A stretch of 64,000 bases of DNA from Leptobrachium leishanense. Its lineage: Eukaryota > Chordata > Amphibia > Anura > Megophryidae. This document shows positions 11,346 through 21,345 of the stretch, in pieces. The notes beneath the pieces are model-generated. The model did no database searches. It was not told the origin of the DNA and worked only from the letters and a program-made list of their open reading frames with translations. The translations under genes and the position numbers were made by a program. The DNA is taken from NCBI GenBank assembly GCA_009667805.1, contig CM019071.1:45209593-45273592 (forward strand), written 5' to 3'. Numbering within the stretch: the first letter of the stretch is position 1; each line of letters opens with the position of its first letter.

Positions 11346-12282
11346 GCGGTGAAAAGCAGGAGAATGACTGGAGAATGGAAAATTCTAGACCAAATAGCCG
11401 ATTTGGAAAGTGAGATAAATGGGAGAATTTTTCTGGTTTGGCTATTTTGACCTAGAATTTTCTCTTCAGTCATTCTCCTGAGTTTCACCTTTCTCTTAAT
11501 AACCCTGTCAGGGTTATTCAGAGAGCGGTGGAGAGCAGGAGAATGACTGGAGAATGGAAAATTCTAGGTCAAAATAGCCAAACCAGAAAAATTCTCCCAT
11601 TTAGGCTAGGATCAGACTAGTGAATTTTTAACGTGCGTTTAGGCACACTTAATCACGGCCGCACTAGCAGCAAATGACGGGCAATGACGGCCAATATACA
11701 AAGTACGGTCACACGAAAGTCCGGCTGCGCAACGCAAGTGGAAAATGAACGCATTTTTTCGAGAACGCAGAACCGCTAGTACAGACGTACAGAGTGCGCT
11801 GCGTCCACTAGCGGCGTGTGTGTGTGATTTGGAGACGTCAGACCCTGCTCATGTCCGGCCAACATAACGTCCAGACACCCAAAGTTTCCTGGTTTGGATC
11901 TGTAAAAAATCACGCACAAAAATGTGCATCGTGTGACCGTTTTCGCACATTCGTGAAAAAATATGGCAATGCGTTCGGACGCACTTTCGGTCGCTGTGAA
12001 AAATGCGTTAGTCTGACCCTAGCCTTATCTCACTTTCCAAATCGGCTATTTGGTCCAGATTGTTCTCTTTTCCTGCCATTCTCCTGGTTTTCACCTTTCT
12101 CTGAACAACCCTGAGAGAGAGGTGAAAGCCAGGAGAACTGGCAGGAGAAGAGAACAATCTAGACCAAATAGCCGATTTGGAAAGTGAGATAAATGGGAGA
12201 ATTTTTCTGGTTTGGCTATTTTGACCTAGAATTTTCACTTCTCCAGTTATTCTCCTGCTTTTCACCACTCTCTGAATAACCC
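11346..12282. mobile_element. Tandem/inverted MITE pair (GGGTTATTCAGAGAG ends) inside the hAT element
   Basis: A truncated copy (11346-11510) ends ...AATAACCCTG and is followed at once by a second copy, GGGTTATTCAGAGAGCGGTG (11511), ending CTCTGAATAACCC at 12282. Their bodies are inverted repeats around 'aaattctaggtcaaaatagcc'. A Harbinger MITE is inserted in the second copy. Confidence 0.75.
11604..12024. mobile_element. Harbinger-like MITE with TTA target duplication
   Basis: The ends GGCTAGGATCAGAC and GTCTGACCCTAGCC are inverted repeats flanked by TTA (11601-11603 and 12025-12027). The uninterrupted host sequence is readable nearby as 'gataaatgggagaat' (about 11416 and 12189, minus orientation), which proves the insertion point. 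421 bp, non-coding. Confidence 0.9.
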
Positions 12283-12789
12283 TGTGAATGTTTAATCCCG
12301 AGGTGAAAAATAACTTTGCTTTAGATGTTTATTTTGAATTTTTTTCAAACACCAGTTAAATGCAGCATATTAGGATGTTTTAGGAGGGAAATTAATTTGC
12401 AAATCTCAATCAGAAGCAGACACCACCCCACCCCCTCAGTATAGTGTACAATGTATGAAATTGATTACCAGACTAAAAACACCTGGTGTTATGCCCGTTT
12501 GTGAACAGAGGTCATTTAGAGTTGATAATCTTTCCACGTACACATTAGTTTTTAATTCAATATCTAATAAACCGTTGCTTATAATATTCTGCAGTAAAGA
12601 GTCTCTTTATTTCTAGATTTTTTTGTATTTTTTTAAGCATTTTCTATACTTTTTTCAAAATTTCTTTTTTTTTTTCGAACTCGAACCGAACACACCCAAA
12701 AAGTTTGAAGTTCGCAAACTTTCGAACTGCCAAAATTCAGGCCGAACTCCAAACCGTCCGAACCCGAACAGCTCATCCCTACTTCTAAG

Positions 12790-13130
12790 ACACTAAACAC
12801 AATGTATAAGGAAAGAAACACTTCATATGGCTTCCATGTATTTTATGGAATGGATAGAAAGATCGCTGCTTAATCCTCACAGTCTCCCGCTTGTTTGATG
12901 CTCTCTGGTAGATTTACCACTCCCCTTCCTGCTTCTTCCGTGTGTGGCCACCCTCGCTGTGACCTTGAGCCAATGAGAGCATAGTGCGGAATGAGAAAAC
13001 ATTTAGCTCATCTGTCATTGTGGAAAGTTAATAGCTGGGGAGCAGGACCCTCTCAAACAGGCAGACAGAGCACGTGCAAAATGCCCTCAGACAGGACAGA
13101 GGAGCAACATGTCCACACCTGACCAGCTCA
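12790..13130. other. Intron 1 sequence, nothing recognised
   Basis: Unique-looking DNA between the hAT element and the telomere-like repeat tract. No exon or repeat signature found. Confidence 0.5.
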
Positions 13131-13660
13131 TTTGATAATAAGGTTTATTGTTTGTTTTCTTTTTAGGGTTAGAGTCAGGTTTATTGTTTGTTTTATGATT
13201 AGGGTTAGGGTTAAAGTTAGAGTTTCAGTTTCCACTTGTTATATGATTAGGATTATGGCTACTGTTAGTGTTACTGTCAGGTTTAGGGTTACTATTAGGG
13301 TTACAGATTCTGCTTGTTTTATGGTTAGGGTTACTGTTAGTGTTACTGTCAGGTTTAGGGTTACTATTAGGGTTACAGTTTCTGCTGGTCTTATGGTTAG
13401 GGTTACTGTTAGGATTATGGTAACAGTTTTCGATGTTTTTGATTACGATCATGGTTACTGTTTCTACGTTTTTAATTAGTGGTAGGGTTACAGTTAGGTT
13501 CATGGTTATTATTAGGGTTACAGTTGCTTTTTATTAGGGTTTGTACTGTTGTAGTTACTGTTAGGTTTATTGTTTCTGCTTGTGTTATTATTACGGTAAG
13601 GGTTAATGCTAGGGCTTGAGGTTCTGCTTGTTTTTTATTAGGGTTAGGGTTATTATCATT
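13130..13660. repeat. Degenerate telomere-like (TTAGGG) minisatellite tract
   Basis: Many 'ttagggtta' blocks are interleaved with 'ctgttagtgttactgtcagg' and 'cttgttttatggttag', giving a higher-order unit of roughly 70 bp. TTAGGGTT is the vertebrate telomere repeat, but only short runs are present here. The reading frames within it, on both strands, are products of the repeat. Confidence 0.75.
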
Positions 13661-13893
13661 TCTTTGAAGTACTTTTAATATTCAGTTTATTTGGAATAGA
13701 TCAGATTATATTCGGATCTCTGATTATAATCAACTTGGATCAATTTGTGATATTTTATTCATAGATTTGTTTGATTCTATTATCGGTGAATCGGAATAAG
13801 ATCGGTTGAATTGCAACATTACCGATACTTCAGTCGAATATAGATTTGATCCAAAACAAATGCAAATGTCTAACCTCGACTCTTGTGATGCAG

Positions 13894-14056
13894 ATGAGAA
13901 ACAGATACGGGAATATCTTCACGTTTTACCTGGGGGCGCGTCCTGTGGTTGCGGTTAGCGGGTACCAGGAGCTGATAAATGCATCTCCATAGCGATAGAA
14001 AGCATCCAACAGCCGCGGAGACACGCCAGGATTCGGCGCATATTATAAAAACTTTG
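13894..14056 (+). pseudogene. CYP2 pseudogene, exon 2 (two in-frame stop codons)
   Basis: The exon is exactly 163 bp, the canonical CYP2 exon 2 length, between an acceptor (ATGCAG, 13888-13893) and a donor (GTAAGA, 14057). It reads MRNRYGNIFTFYLGARPVV..., the segment covering beta-strand 1 and the start of helix B. Codons 33 and 35 (13990-13992 and 13996-13998) are both TAG in the frame that is otherwise conserved at both ends (...SRGDTPGFGAYYKNFG). The exon length argues for substitutions rather than sequencing indels. Confidence 0.85.
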
Positions 14057-14406
14057 GTAAGAGCCTCAGTGCTGTCACATCATGTTCACTGAGCAGATCA
14101 TTGTGATCCTCCTGAGTCTGCTCTAACAGTGTATTGTATTATTTTTCCTCATGTTTTATGGACGTTAAGTTAAAATGCAAAACACGAAAGCTGATAGAAT
14201 GACAAGAGGCGCAGTGGACATGCAGGACCCTATCACCTCCTTCATACTAACGCAAGCGCCCATGTTAGGGCTAGCTTAAAAGAGGTGAATTGAGTTGATG
14301 CGAAAGAGCTGGATTTTGGTCTCCTCTGACCACCACACTTTCCCCCAGTTCTCCTCTGAATCATTCAGATGTTCATGGGCAAACTTCAGATGGGACTGTA
14401 CATGTG

Positions 14407-16240
14407 TGTAACAGGGGGGGGGGAGTAGAGCCCACTAGAGAGTAGCGGAGTTGAGATCCTTAAGGGCTGATAAATCTTTTTGACGTTTAAACATTGATTA
14501 GCATACACAGAATTATACACTTGCGGTAGCGAGGATAAACAAAACACTGAGTTGGTACTAAGCACTAGTGATGAGCCGAACACCCCTGTGTTCAGTTCGT
14601 ATCCGAACAGCCGAACGGCCGAAATGTTCGAATACGAACTCGAACACAATGTAAACCAATGGGGGCCGAACACGCAAAATGTGTTCGCAGTTCTCCTAAA
14701 TGTACCGTCGGCTGCCTGTACATTTAGGAGATCTGTGGCTGCGGCCCCCAGCCCCCGTAACTCACCCGTCCTGCAGCTGTCCCGGCCTCCTGTTCCCCGG
14801 TCCGTCAGCTCCTCCGGTCCATCTGGTCGCAGCTCCTCTGCCCCACGTCTTCATGCTGAATGATCTGATTGGGCAAAGTCCTGCGCCTGACCTGGACTTT
14901 GCCCAATCAGGGCTCTAATTCAATATTGAGCCCTGATTGGGCAAAGTCCAGGTCAGGTGCAGGACTTTGCCCAATCAGAGCACGGCATGAAGATGAGCTT
15001 CAACCAAGCTCTGATTGGTTAAAGTCTTGCACTGACTTTAACCAATCAGAGCTTGGTTAAAGCTCTGCCCCATGCCTCATCTTCATGCTGAGCTCTGATT
15101 GGGCAAAGTCCTGCACCTGACCTGAACTTTGCCCAATCAGGGCTCAATATTGAATTAGAACCCTGATTGTGCAAAGTCAAGGTCAGGCGCAGAACTTTGC
15201 CCAATCAGATCATTCAGCATGAAGACGTGGGGCAGAGAAGAGCCGCGGCCAGACGGACCGGAGGAGCTGACGGACCGGGGAACAGGAGGCTGGGACAGTT
15301 GCAGGACAGGTGAGATACAGGGGCCGGGGGCCGCAGCTACAGGTCTCCTAAATGTACCGGGAGACGCATTTTTTATTATGGAATGTCCGCGGTCGAACAA
15401 ACCGCGAACATCCCATAATGTTCGGCGTTCGCCGAACACTCGAACGGCTGATGTTCGATTCAAACTCACATTCAAATCGAACCAAACTGAACGCTCATTC
15501 CTAATAAGCACTAAAGGTTTCGAGACCGATAGAGCACATTCAGAAATACACAGATACGTCAGAAAGTTGGTGAATTGCACGGACTGCAGGGCAGTCAGGA
15601 AATTAACTGCTTTAACGTTTGCTGATAATCGGGAGCAGATCAGCGGTACCTTAAGATAGTCAGGGACAACACATACACCTCGGGGTCTGTCGTACATACA
15701 GTAGCGAGTATTGTTGCTGGTGAGCGCACACTGAACATGAGCTGCAAATAAGCAGTACCTTGCGATCGCAGATCTTATCAATATATGTGGCTGGAGAACA
15801 TGAGTGCTGGGTTTGGTATAGGAACCTAATGAGGCCACAGACAAGGCCCACCGATGAGAAGGGACACTTCCACAGTAACGTGTAAACACCCCAGCGGCAA
15901 GCATGGGGTTAAACCACCAAAGCACCACACAGGTGATCGTAATCGAGCAGCAGTAGAATAGTCACAACAAGCTGGGCCAAATAGCAGGAGCAGGGATTGT
16001 ATCCAGAAAACGGGTTGGCACCAGAGAAACAATGTAAACGAATGGTTAGCGATGCGGGAATCAGACTCAACGACAGGGCGACGAGGCAACTCCTCGCGCC
16101 CTGTTCTAAACGTGACCATGCTAGGCACCGCCCCCTCGGACACCGCTCGGCCATTCCCCAGTGCTGGCAGCCGGCCAGCTCTTGGCACAGGACCTTACCC
16201 AGACCCCCCAGGCAGTGCAGCAGGGGCTGAGGACATGACA
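14407..16240. mobile_element. Solo LTR inserted in the Tc1 remnant, 5-bp target duplication
   Basis: The insert begins TGTAACAG and ends CATGACA (5'-TG...CA-3') and is flanked by ATGTG at 14402-14406 and 16241-16245. Without the nested hAT element (14566-15503 plus duplication) it is about 888 bp. No internal retroviral or gypsy coding region is present, so it is what remains after LTR-LTR recombination. The minus-strand frame of 257 codons at 15155-15928 crosses its junction with the nested hAT and is spurious. Confidence 0.75.
14566..15503. mobile_element. hAT foldback element inside the solo LTR
   Basis: Starts TAGTGATGAGCCGAAC and ends GCTCATTCCTA, flanked by ctaagcac (14558-14565) and ataagcac (15504-15511), an 8-bp duplication with one difference. 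Most of its length is one long inverted repeat centred near 14925-15080, with repeated 'ctgattgggcaaagtcc' and 'ggactttgcccaatcag' blocks, so it can form a very long hairpin. Non-coding. Confidence 0.9.
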
Positions 16241-16566
16241 ATGTGCTTCTTGAGCAGGGGGAGCTTGCGGGTGCTGCAGGATTTCAGGCCTTCACGGTGT
16301 AGTGTGTTACCATTTGTTTTCTTGGTGACTATGGTCCCAGCTGCCTTGAGATCATTGACAAGATCCTCCTGTGTAGTTCTGGGCTGGATCCTCACAGTTT
16401 TCAAGAGAGCGCTCCTAATCTCAACTTGTTACCTGTATAAAAGACACCTGGGAGGCAGAAATCTCGCTGATTGACAGAGGATCAAATACTTATTTTACTC
16501 ATTAAAATGCAAATCAATTTATAACTTTTCTGGACGTTTTTGTTGTTTCTCTCACTGTTACAATAA

Positions 16567-16686
16567 ACCATTTCAGACTGGGTTTTTCGCTTCTTTTGGA
16601 TCAACAGCAGTAGGTGATGTGTGAGAGGCTGAACCCAATGGACGCACGTCTTTTTTCAGCCTGTGTAACTCTGTAACTATGTAACC
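16567..16686 (+). mobile_element. 3' tail of a CR1-like LINE, 5'-truncated
   Basis: The block 'catttcagactgggttttt' ... 'gtcttttttcagcctgtgta' followed by an octamer tail (aactctgt/aactatgt) matches the 3' end of the longer LINE copy at 18545-18660. Extreme 5' truncation is typical of such LINEs. Confidence 0.8.
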
Positions 16687-16689
16687 AAT

Positions 16690-17238
16690 AAATTATACAA
16701 GTTGTCTTAATTGTATATGTCCTGTGTGTGCAGTGTTTTATGTGTGCTACAGGGGTTGTGTGTTTGTACTAAGTGCTTTTGTAGGTACTTTAGTTTTTTG
16801 TGTGTGCTGTATGTGTTGAATATATACTGTGTGTGTGTTGTATGTGCTGTTTGTTGTGTGTAATGTATATATAGGTGCGTGTATGTGTGTGCTGTATGCA
16901 CTGTTTGTTGTTTGTATAGGTGTATGTGTGTGTTGCATGAGCTGTTTGTTGTGTGTATGTATACAGTAGGTGCATGTGTGTGTTGTATGTGCTGTTTGTT
17001 GTGCGTTTGTATAGGTGTATGTGTGTGTGTATGTGCTATTTGTTGTGTGTATACAGTAGGTGTATCTGTGTGTTGTATGTGCTGTTTGTTGTGTGTATAA
17101 GTAGGTGTATGTGTGTGTTGTAGGTGCTGTTTGTTGTGTGTATAAGTAGGTGTATGTGTGTGTTGTAGATGCTGTTTGTTGTGCGTTTATATAGGTGTAT
17201 GTGTGTGTTGTAGATGCTGTTTGTTGTGCGTTTATATA
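16690..17238. repeat. TG-rich minisatellite, about 43-50-bp unit (left part)
   Basis: Repeats of 'gtgtgttgtatgtgctgttt' + 'gttgtgtgtataagtaggtgtat'. The array is interrupted at 17239 by a Tc1 element and resumes at 19934. Confidence 0.9.
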
Positions 17239-17594
17239 CAGTCAGGTCCAGAAATATTGGGACATGGACACAATTGTAACATCTTTGGCTCTATACACCA
17301 CCACAATGGAGTTGGAATGAAATAAACACAATGTGCTTTAACTGCAGACTGTCAGCTTTAATTTGAGGATATGTACATCCAACTCAGGTGAACGTGTAGG
17401 ACTTACAGCAGTTTGCAGATGTGCCCCCACTTGTTAAGGGACCAAAAGTAATGGGACAATTAGCTTCTCAGCTGTTCCATGGCCAGGTGTGTGATATTCC
17501 CTCATTAACCTAATTACAATGTGCAGATAAAAGGCCCAGAGTTTATTTCAAGTGTGCTATTTGCATTTGGAATCTGTTGCGGTCAACTCTCAAG

Positions 17595-19679
17595 ATGAGA
17601 TCCAAAGAGCTGTCACTATCTCTAGCTGTCACTAGAGATGACACAAAACTAGGAAAAGTAATACAATGTGAGCAGGATGTTACTTCGCTGCAGAGGGATT
17701 TAGATAGATTGGGGGACTGGGCACTTAAATGGCAGATGAAATTTAATGTAGATAAATGCAAAGTTATGCACTTTGGAGTGAAGAACACACAAGTAATTTA
17801 TACCCTAAATGGTACGGAGTTAGGGAAATCCAAGCAGGAGAAGGATTTGGGAATAATCATAGACTTCAAACTAAGTAACAATGTGCAATGTCAAACAGCA
17901 GCCGCCAAGGCCAGCAAAGTACTGGCATGCATTAAAAGGGGAGTTCACTCACGGGATGAAAACATAATTTTGCCTCTGTATAAATCAATGGTCAGGCCGC
18001 ACCTTGAATATGCCGTGCAATTTTGGGCACCGGTCTTAAAAAAAGATATTATAGTGCTAGAAAAAGTGCAGAGACGGGCAACTAAATTAATAAGGGGAAT
18101 GGAAGGGTTAAGTTATGAGGCAAGATTAACAAGCTTAAACCTGTTTAGTTTAGAGAAACGGCGCCTTAGAGGGGATCTGATAACCTTATATAAATATATA
18201 CGGGGCCATTATCAACCATTGTCTGATAACCTATTCATTAACAGGACTATACACAGGACAAGGGGTCATCCATTTAGACTGGAAGAAAGAAAATTTAGCT
18301 TAAAGCATAGGAAGGGTTATTTTACAGTGAGAACAATAAAGCTGTGGAATTCTCTGCCTGTTGAGGTGGTTCGGTCAGAGTCTGTACAGACTTTTAAAAA
18401 ATGACTGGATGACTTCCTGCAGACACAGAATATTAAGGGTTATAATATTTAATATGTGGGTAAAAGCTTCTTGATCCAAGGAGAAATCTGACGCTATCTG
18501 GGGTCAAGAAGGAATTTTTTCCCAGTATGTTGCATATTGGCAAGCATTTCAGACTGGGTTTTTTGCCTTCTTTTGGATCAACAGCAGTAGGTTATGTGGG
18601 AGAGGCTGAACCCGATGGACGCATGTCTTTTTTCAGCCTATATAACTATGTAACTATGTAACTATCAGTGAAGCAAGCCATCATTAGGCTGAAGAAACAA
18701 AACAAACCCACCAGAGAGATAGCAAGAACATTAGGCGTGGCCAAAACAACTCTTTGGAACATTCTCAAAAAAGAAGGAACGCACCGGTGAGCTCAGCAAC
18801 ACCAAAAGACCCGGGAGACCACGGAAAACAACTGTGGTGGATGACCGAAGAATTCTTTCCCTGGTGAAGAAAACACCCTTCACAACAGTTGGCCAGATCA
18901 AGAACACTCTTCAAGAGGTAGGTGTATGTGTGTCAAAGTCAACAATCAAGAGAAGACTTCACCAGAGTGAATACAGAGGGTTCACCACAAGATGTAAACC
19001 ATTGATGAGCCTCAAAAACCAGGAAGGCCAGATTAGAGTTTGCCAAACAACACCTAACAAAGCCTTCACAGTTCTGGAACAAGATCCTATGGACAGATGA
19101 GACCAAGATCAACTTGTACAAGAGTGACGGGAAGAGAAGAGTATGGAGAAGGAAAGGAACTGCTCATGATCCTAAGCATTCCACCTCATCAGTGAAGCAT
19201 GGTGGTGGTAGTGTCATGGCGTGGGCATGTATGGCTGCCAATGGAACTGGTTCTCTTGTATTTATTGATGATGTGACGCTGACAAAAGCAGCAGGATGAA
19301 TTCTGAAGTGTTTCGGGCAATATTATCTGCTCACATTCAGCCAAATGCTGCAGAACTCATTGGACGGCGCTTCACAGTGCAGATGGACAATGACCCAAAG
19401 CATACTGCAAAAGCAACCAAAGAGTTTTTGAAGGGACAGAAGTGGAATGTTATGCAATGGCCAAGTCAATCACCTGACCTGAATCCCATTGAGCATGCAT
19501 TTCACTTGCTGAAGACAAAACTGAAGGGAAAATGCCCCAAGAACAAGCAGGAACTGAAGACAGTTGCAGTAGAGGCCCGGCAGAGCATCACCAGGGATGA
19601 AACCCAGCGTCTGGTGATGTCTATGCGTTCCAGACTTCAGGCTGTGATTGACTGCAAAGGATTTGTAACTAAGTATTAA
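17595..19679 (+). pseudogene. Tc1 transposase, interrupted by a LINE and frameshifted
   Basis: The start MRSKELSLS (17595-17620) is followed by the LINE; the reading resumes at 18667 with VKQAIIRLKKQNKP and runs through two helix-turn-helix regions and a GRPRK hook. The catalytic part shows WTDETKINLY (about 19094-19120), QMDNDPKHT (19380-19404) and SPDLNPIEH (19465-19495), the DD34E triad positions. Frame breaks occur near 18785, 19020 and 19095, and a stop at 19297. It ends FVTKY at 19679. It cannot make a complete transposase. Confidence 0.85.
17621..18660 (+). mobile_element. CR1-like LINE, 5'-truncated, inserted in the Tc1 transposase
   Basis: It encodes the C-terminal part of a reverse transcriptase: QRDLDRLGDWALKWQMKFN, the KCKVMHFG motif, then SMVRPHLEYAVQFWAP and the thumb/connection region, ending near 18404. 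A 3' UTR and an octamer tail (aactatgt repeats, to 18660) follow. It is flanked by actatc (17615-17620 and 18661-18666), consistent with target-primed insertion. Because it entered just after the Tc1 start codon, the frame 17577-18404 is a Tc1-LINE chimera. The catalytic RT core (YxDD) is absent, lost by 5' truncation. Confidence 0.85.
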
Positions 19680-19933
19680 GAAGGGAAAGTTTAATTTATG
19701 ATTATTATTCTGTCCCGTTACCTTTGGTCCCTTAACAAGTGGGGGCACATCTGCAAACTGCTGTAAGTCCTACACCGTTCACCTGAGTTGGATGTACATA
19801 CCCTCAAATTAAAGCTGACAGTCTGCAGTTAAAGCACATTGTGTTTGTTTCATTCCAACTCCATTGTGGTGTTGTATAGAGCCAAAGATGTTACAATTGT
19901 GTCCATGTCCCAATATTTCTGGACCTGACTGTA

Positions 19934-20155
19934 GGTGTATGTGTTTGTGTGTATGTGCTGTTGGTTGTGTGTATGTATACAGTAGGTGTACGTGTGTGTT
20001 GTATGTGTTGTTTGTTGTAGGTATATATAGGTGTATGTGTGTGTTGTATGTGCTGGTTGTTGTGTGTATACAGTAGGTGTATGTGTGTGTTGTATGTGCT
20101 GGTTGTTGTGTGTATATAGTAGGTGTATGTGTGTGTTGTATGCAGTATGCGTGTG
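19934..20155. repeat. TG-rich minisatellite (right part)
   Basis: Continuation of the array at 16690-17238 on the other side of the Tc1 insertion; same 'ggtgtatgtgtgtgttgtat' unit. Confidence 0.85.
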
Positions 20156-20212
20156 TTAATATAGTTCTGGTATATTTTGTGACTGTACTTTAATGTGTTT
20201 AAACCTTTTCAG

Positions 20213-20356
20213 GGTTCGTGTTCACTTCGGATTTCAAGAGATGGAAGGAGCTGAGACACTTGGATTCTGTGGGATGCTGGAGTGGGCAAAGGAGTCATGG
20301 AGTCTGTGATCCAGAGGAAGCAATGCATCTGGTGAAGGAATTTGCAAAACATGCGG
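20213..20356 (+). pseudogene. CYP2 pseudogene, exon 3 (6 bp short, internal frameshifts)
   Basis: Acceptor TTTTCAG (to 20212), donor GTTAGT (20357). The exon begins FVFTSDFKRWKELR and ends MHLVKEFAKHA, both typical of CYP2 exon 3 (helices C to D, with the conserved W-K-x-x-R that contacts heme). The middle is out of frame: DAGVGKGVMESVIQ appears only in another frame. Length 144 bp against the usual 150, so the two shifts cancel and no stop arises. Confidence 0.8.
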
Positions 20357-20429
20357 GTTAGTGCCGTCAAAATTAACGTTTTGTCTGAAAGAGATGATTT
20401 TTCCGAACTACACCTTACTGGATAACAAT

Positions 20430-20780
20430 TAGAGGTGCGCACGGCTGAATTTTTTGTTTCGTTTTAAAATAATTTTGTTTTTGGAATTTAGTTTTGTATT
20501 TCGTTTCGTATCGATTCAAAATTTGATATTACAATTCTATATCGATTCTATACTTGATATATCGATTCAAATTTCGGATTGATAAATTAACCCTCAATTA
20601 ATCAATTTTTTCTTTTTTGATGGAACAGTATAACGAATTTAATTAATTAGATACCATTTCGTTTAGCTTCGTTTCGAATTCGGATCAAATCGATTCGTTG
20701 TTTCAGAAGTACTTCCGAAATACAAATTAACGAAATTTGTTACAAATTATGGTTCGTTACGAAAGGAATGCACACCTCTA
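20430..20780. mobile_element. hAT-like MITE (TAGAGGTGCGCAC ends)
   Basis: Starts TAGAGGTGCGCAC, ends ATGCACACCTCTA, flanked by ataacaat (20422-20429) and ataacgat (20781-20788), an 8-bp duplication with one difference. AT-rich body with inverted 'ttcgttt/aaacgaa' blocks. It lies in intron 3. Confidence 0.85.
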
Positions 20781-20956
20781 ATAACGATATGTCTGGCCAC
20801 AAAATAGGCAACATGAGGTGGTCAGCTCGTTTGGTAAACCTGCAGCCCTACATGTTCTGTAGACATGTTTGTCGTCACCTTATGACCTGTGCTGAATCTC
20901 TATGCTCTGTATGCTGTCGTTGTCCTTTACACATTTATATGCCTATTACATTTCAG

Positions 20957-21117
20957 AATCTCCGTGTAACCCATCTCACATCCTGGCACAGGCCTCTAGC
21001 AACGTAATGTGTAAAATAATGTTCTCAGAGCGAGATGATTATGACGATGAAGAACTGAAGCTGCTCATACACTCAATGAATGCTACATTCTTTCATGCCG
21101 GCGCTTTATCTGGACAG
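20957..21117 (+). pseudogene. CYP2 pseudogene, exon 4 (intact)
   Basis: Exactly 161 bp, the canonical CYP2 exon 4 length, between TTTCAG and GTGAGA. It reads ESPCNPSHILAQASSNVMCKIMFSERDDYDDEELKLLIHSMNATFF... without a stop; the N-V-x-C-x-I-x-F-x-x-R pattern of helix E is clear. Only its neighbours mark the gene as dead. Shown here in pieces: ...NVMCKIMFSERDDY... and ...GALSGQ at the donor. Confidence 0.85.
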
Positions 21118-21211
21118 GTGAGACTTTCTAACATTCTTTAACATTAAACTGTTTTGGGTTGAGCCGTGTGAAGTTGCCACTCAATGGGCCCTACACCAAT
21201 TTTATGGATAA

Positions 21212-21345
21212 CAGTCGTACCGGCTGGGTGGAATAGAGGTAACATCACTGCTCTATATCCTTGGAGACACAGGTTGGAATCCCAGTAAGAGCACCTCTTC
21301 AGTAAGTGTCCTTGGGCGAGACACCTAACGGTACATAATCACCAC
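21212..21345 (+). mobile_element. tRNA-derived SINE fragment
   Basis: A degenerate A-box-like start ('accggctgggtggaatagag') and B box ('aggttggaatcccagt') lie about 40 bp apart, followed by 'ccttgggcgagacacctaac'. Related copies with a better B box (GGTTCAAATCC) are at 50018-50118, and inverted at 49700-49820. Confidence 0.6.

Larger units (their letters stand above)
10844..12781 (+). mobile_element. hAT non-autonomous element with perfect 8-bp target duplication
   Basis: Starts TAGGGATGAGC, ends GCTCATCCCTA, flanked by CTTCTAAG at 10836-10843 and 12782-12789. Its left 500 bp match the 3' end of the hAT copy at 62286. Its right end carries the subterminal 'gttcgcaaactttcgaactg' sequence. 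It has no transposase and has itself been invaded by MITE sequence at 11346-12282. It lies in intron 1 of the CYP2 pseudogene. Confidence 0.95.
14290..16566 (-). mobile_element. Tc1/mariner remnant (minus strand), split by a solo LTR
   Basis: Right piece (16241-16566): an N-terminal transposase fragment (VRIQPRTTQEDLVNDLKAAG) preceded on its 5' side by the long terminal repeat region ('ggatcaaatacttattttac'). Left piece (14290-14406): the continuing segment, with LKFAHEHLNDSEENWGK and the WSEET motif holding a degenerate first catalytic position. The two halves are contiguous in the ancestral protein and are separated by 14407-16240. The C-terminal third is missing. Dead copy. Confidence 0.8.
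17239..19931 (+). mobile_element. Tc1/mariner transposon (CAGTCAGGTCCAGAAATATT ends) carrying a LINE insertion
   Basis: Left end CAGTCAGGTCCAGAAATATT and the exact inverted right end, flanked by TA (17237-17238 and 19932-19933), which is the Tc1 target. The terminal inverted repeats are over 70 bp and nearly identical. A decayed transposase lies inside (17595-19679), interrupted by a CR1-like LINE (17621-18660). It sits within a TG-rich minisatellite in intron 2 of the CYP2 pseudogene. Confidence 0.95.

Noticed and set aside
15155..15928. 257-codon minus-strand frame
   Set aside because: It crosses from the hAT foldback into the solo LTR, so it spans an insertion junction, and it has no recognisable domain.
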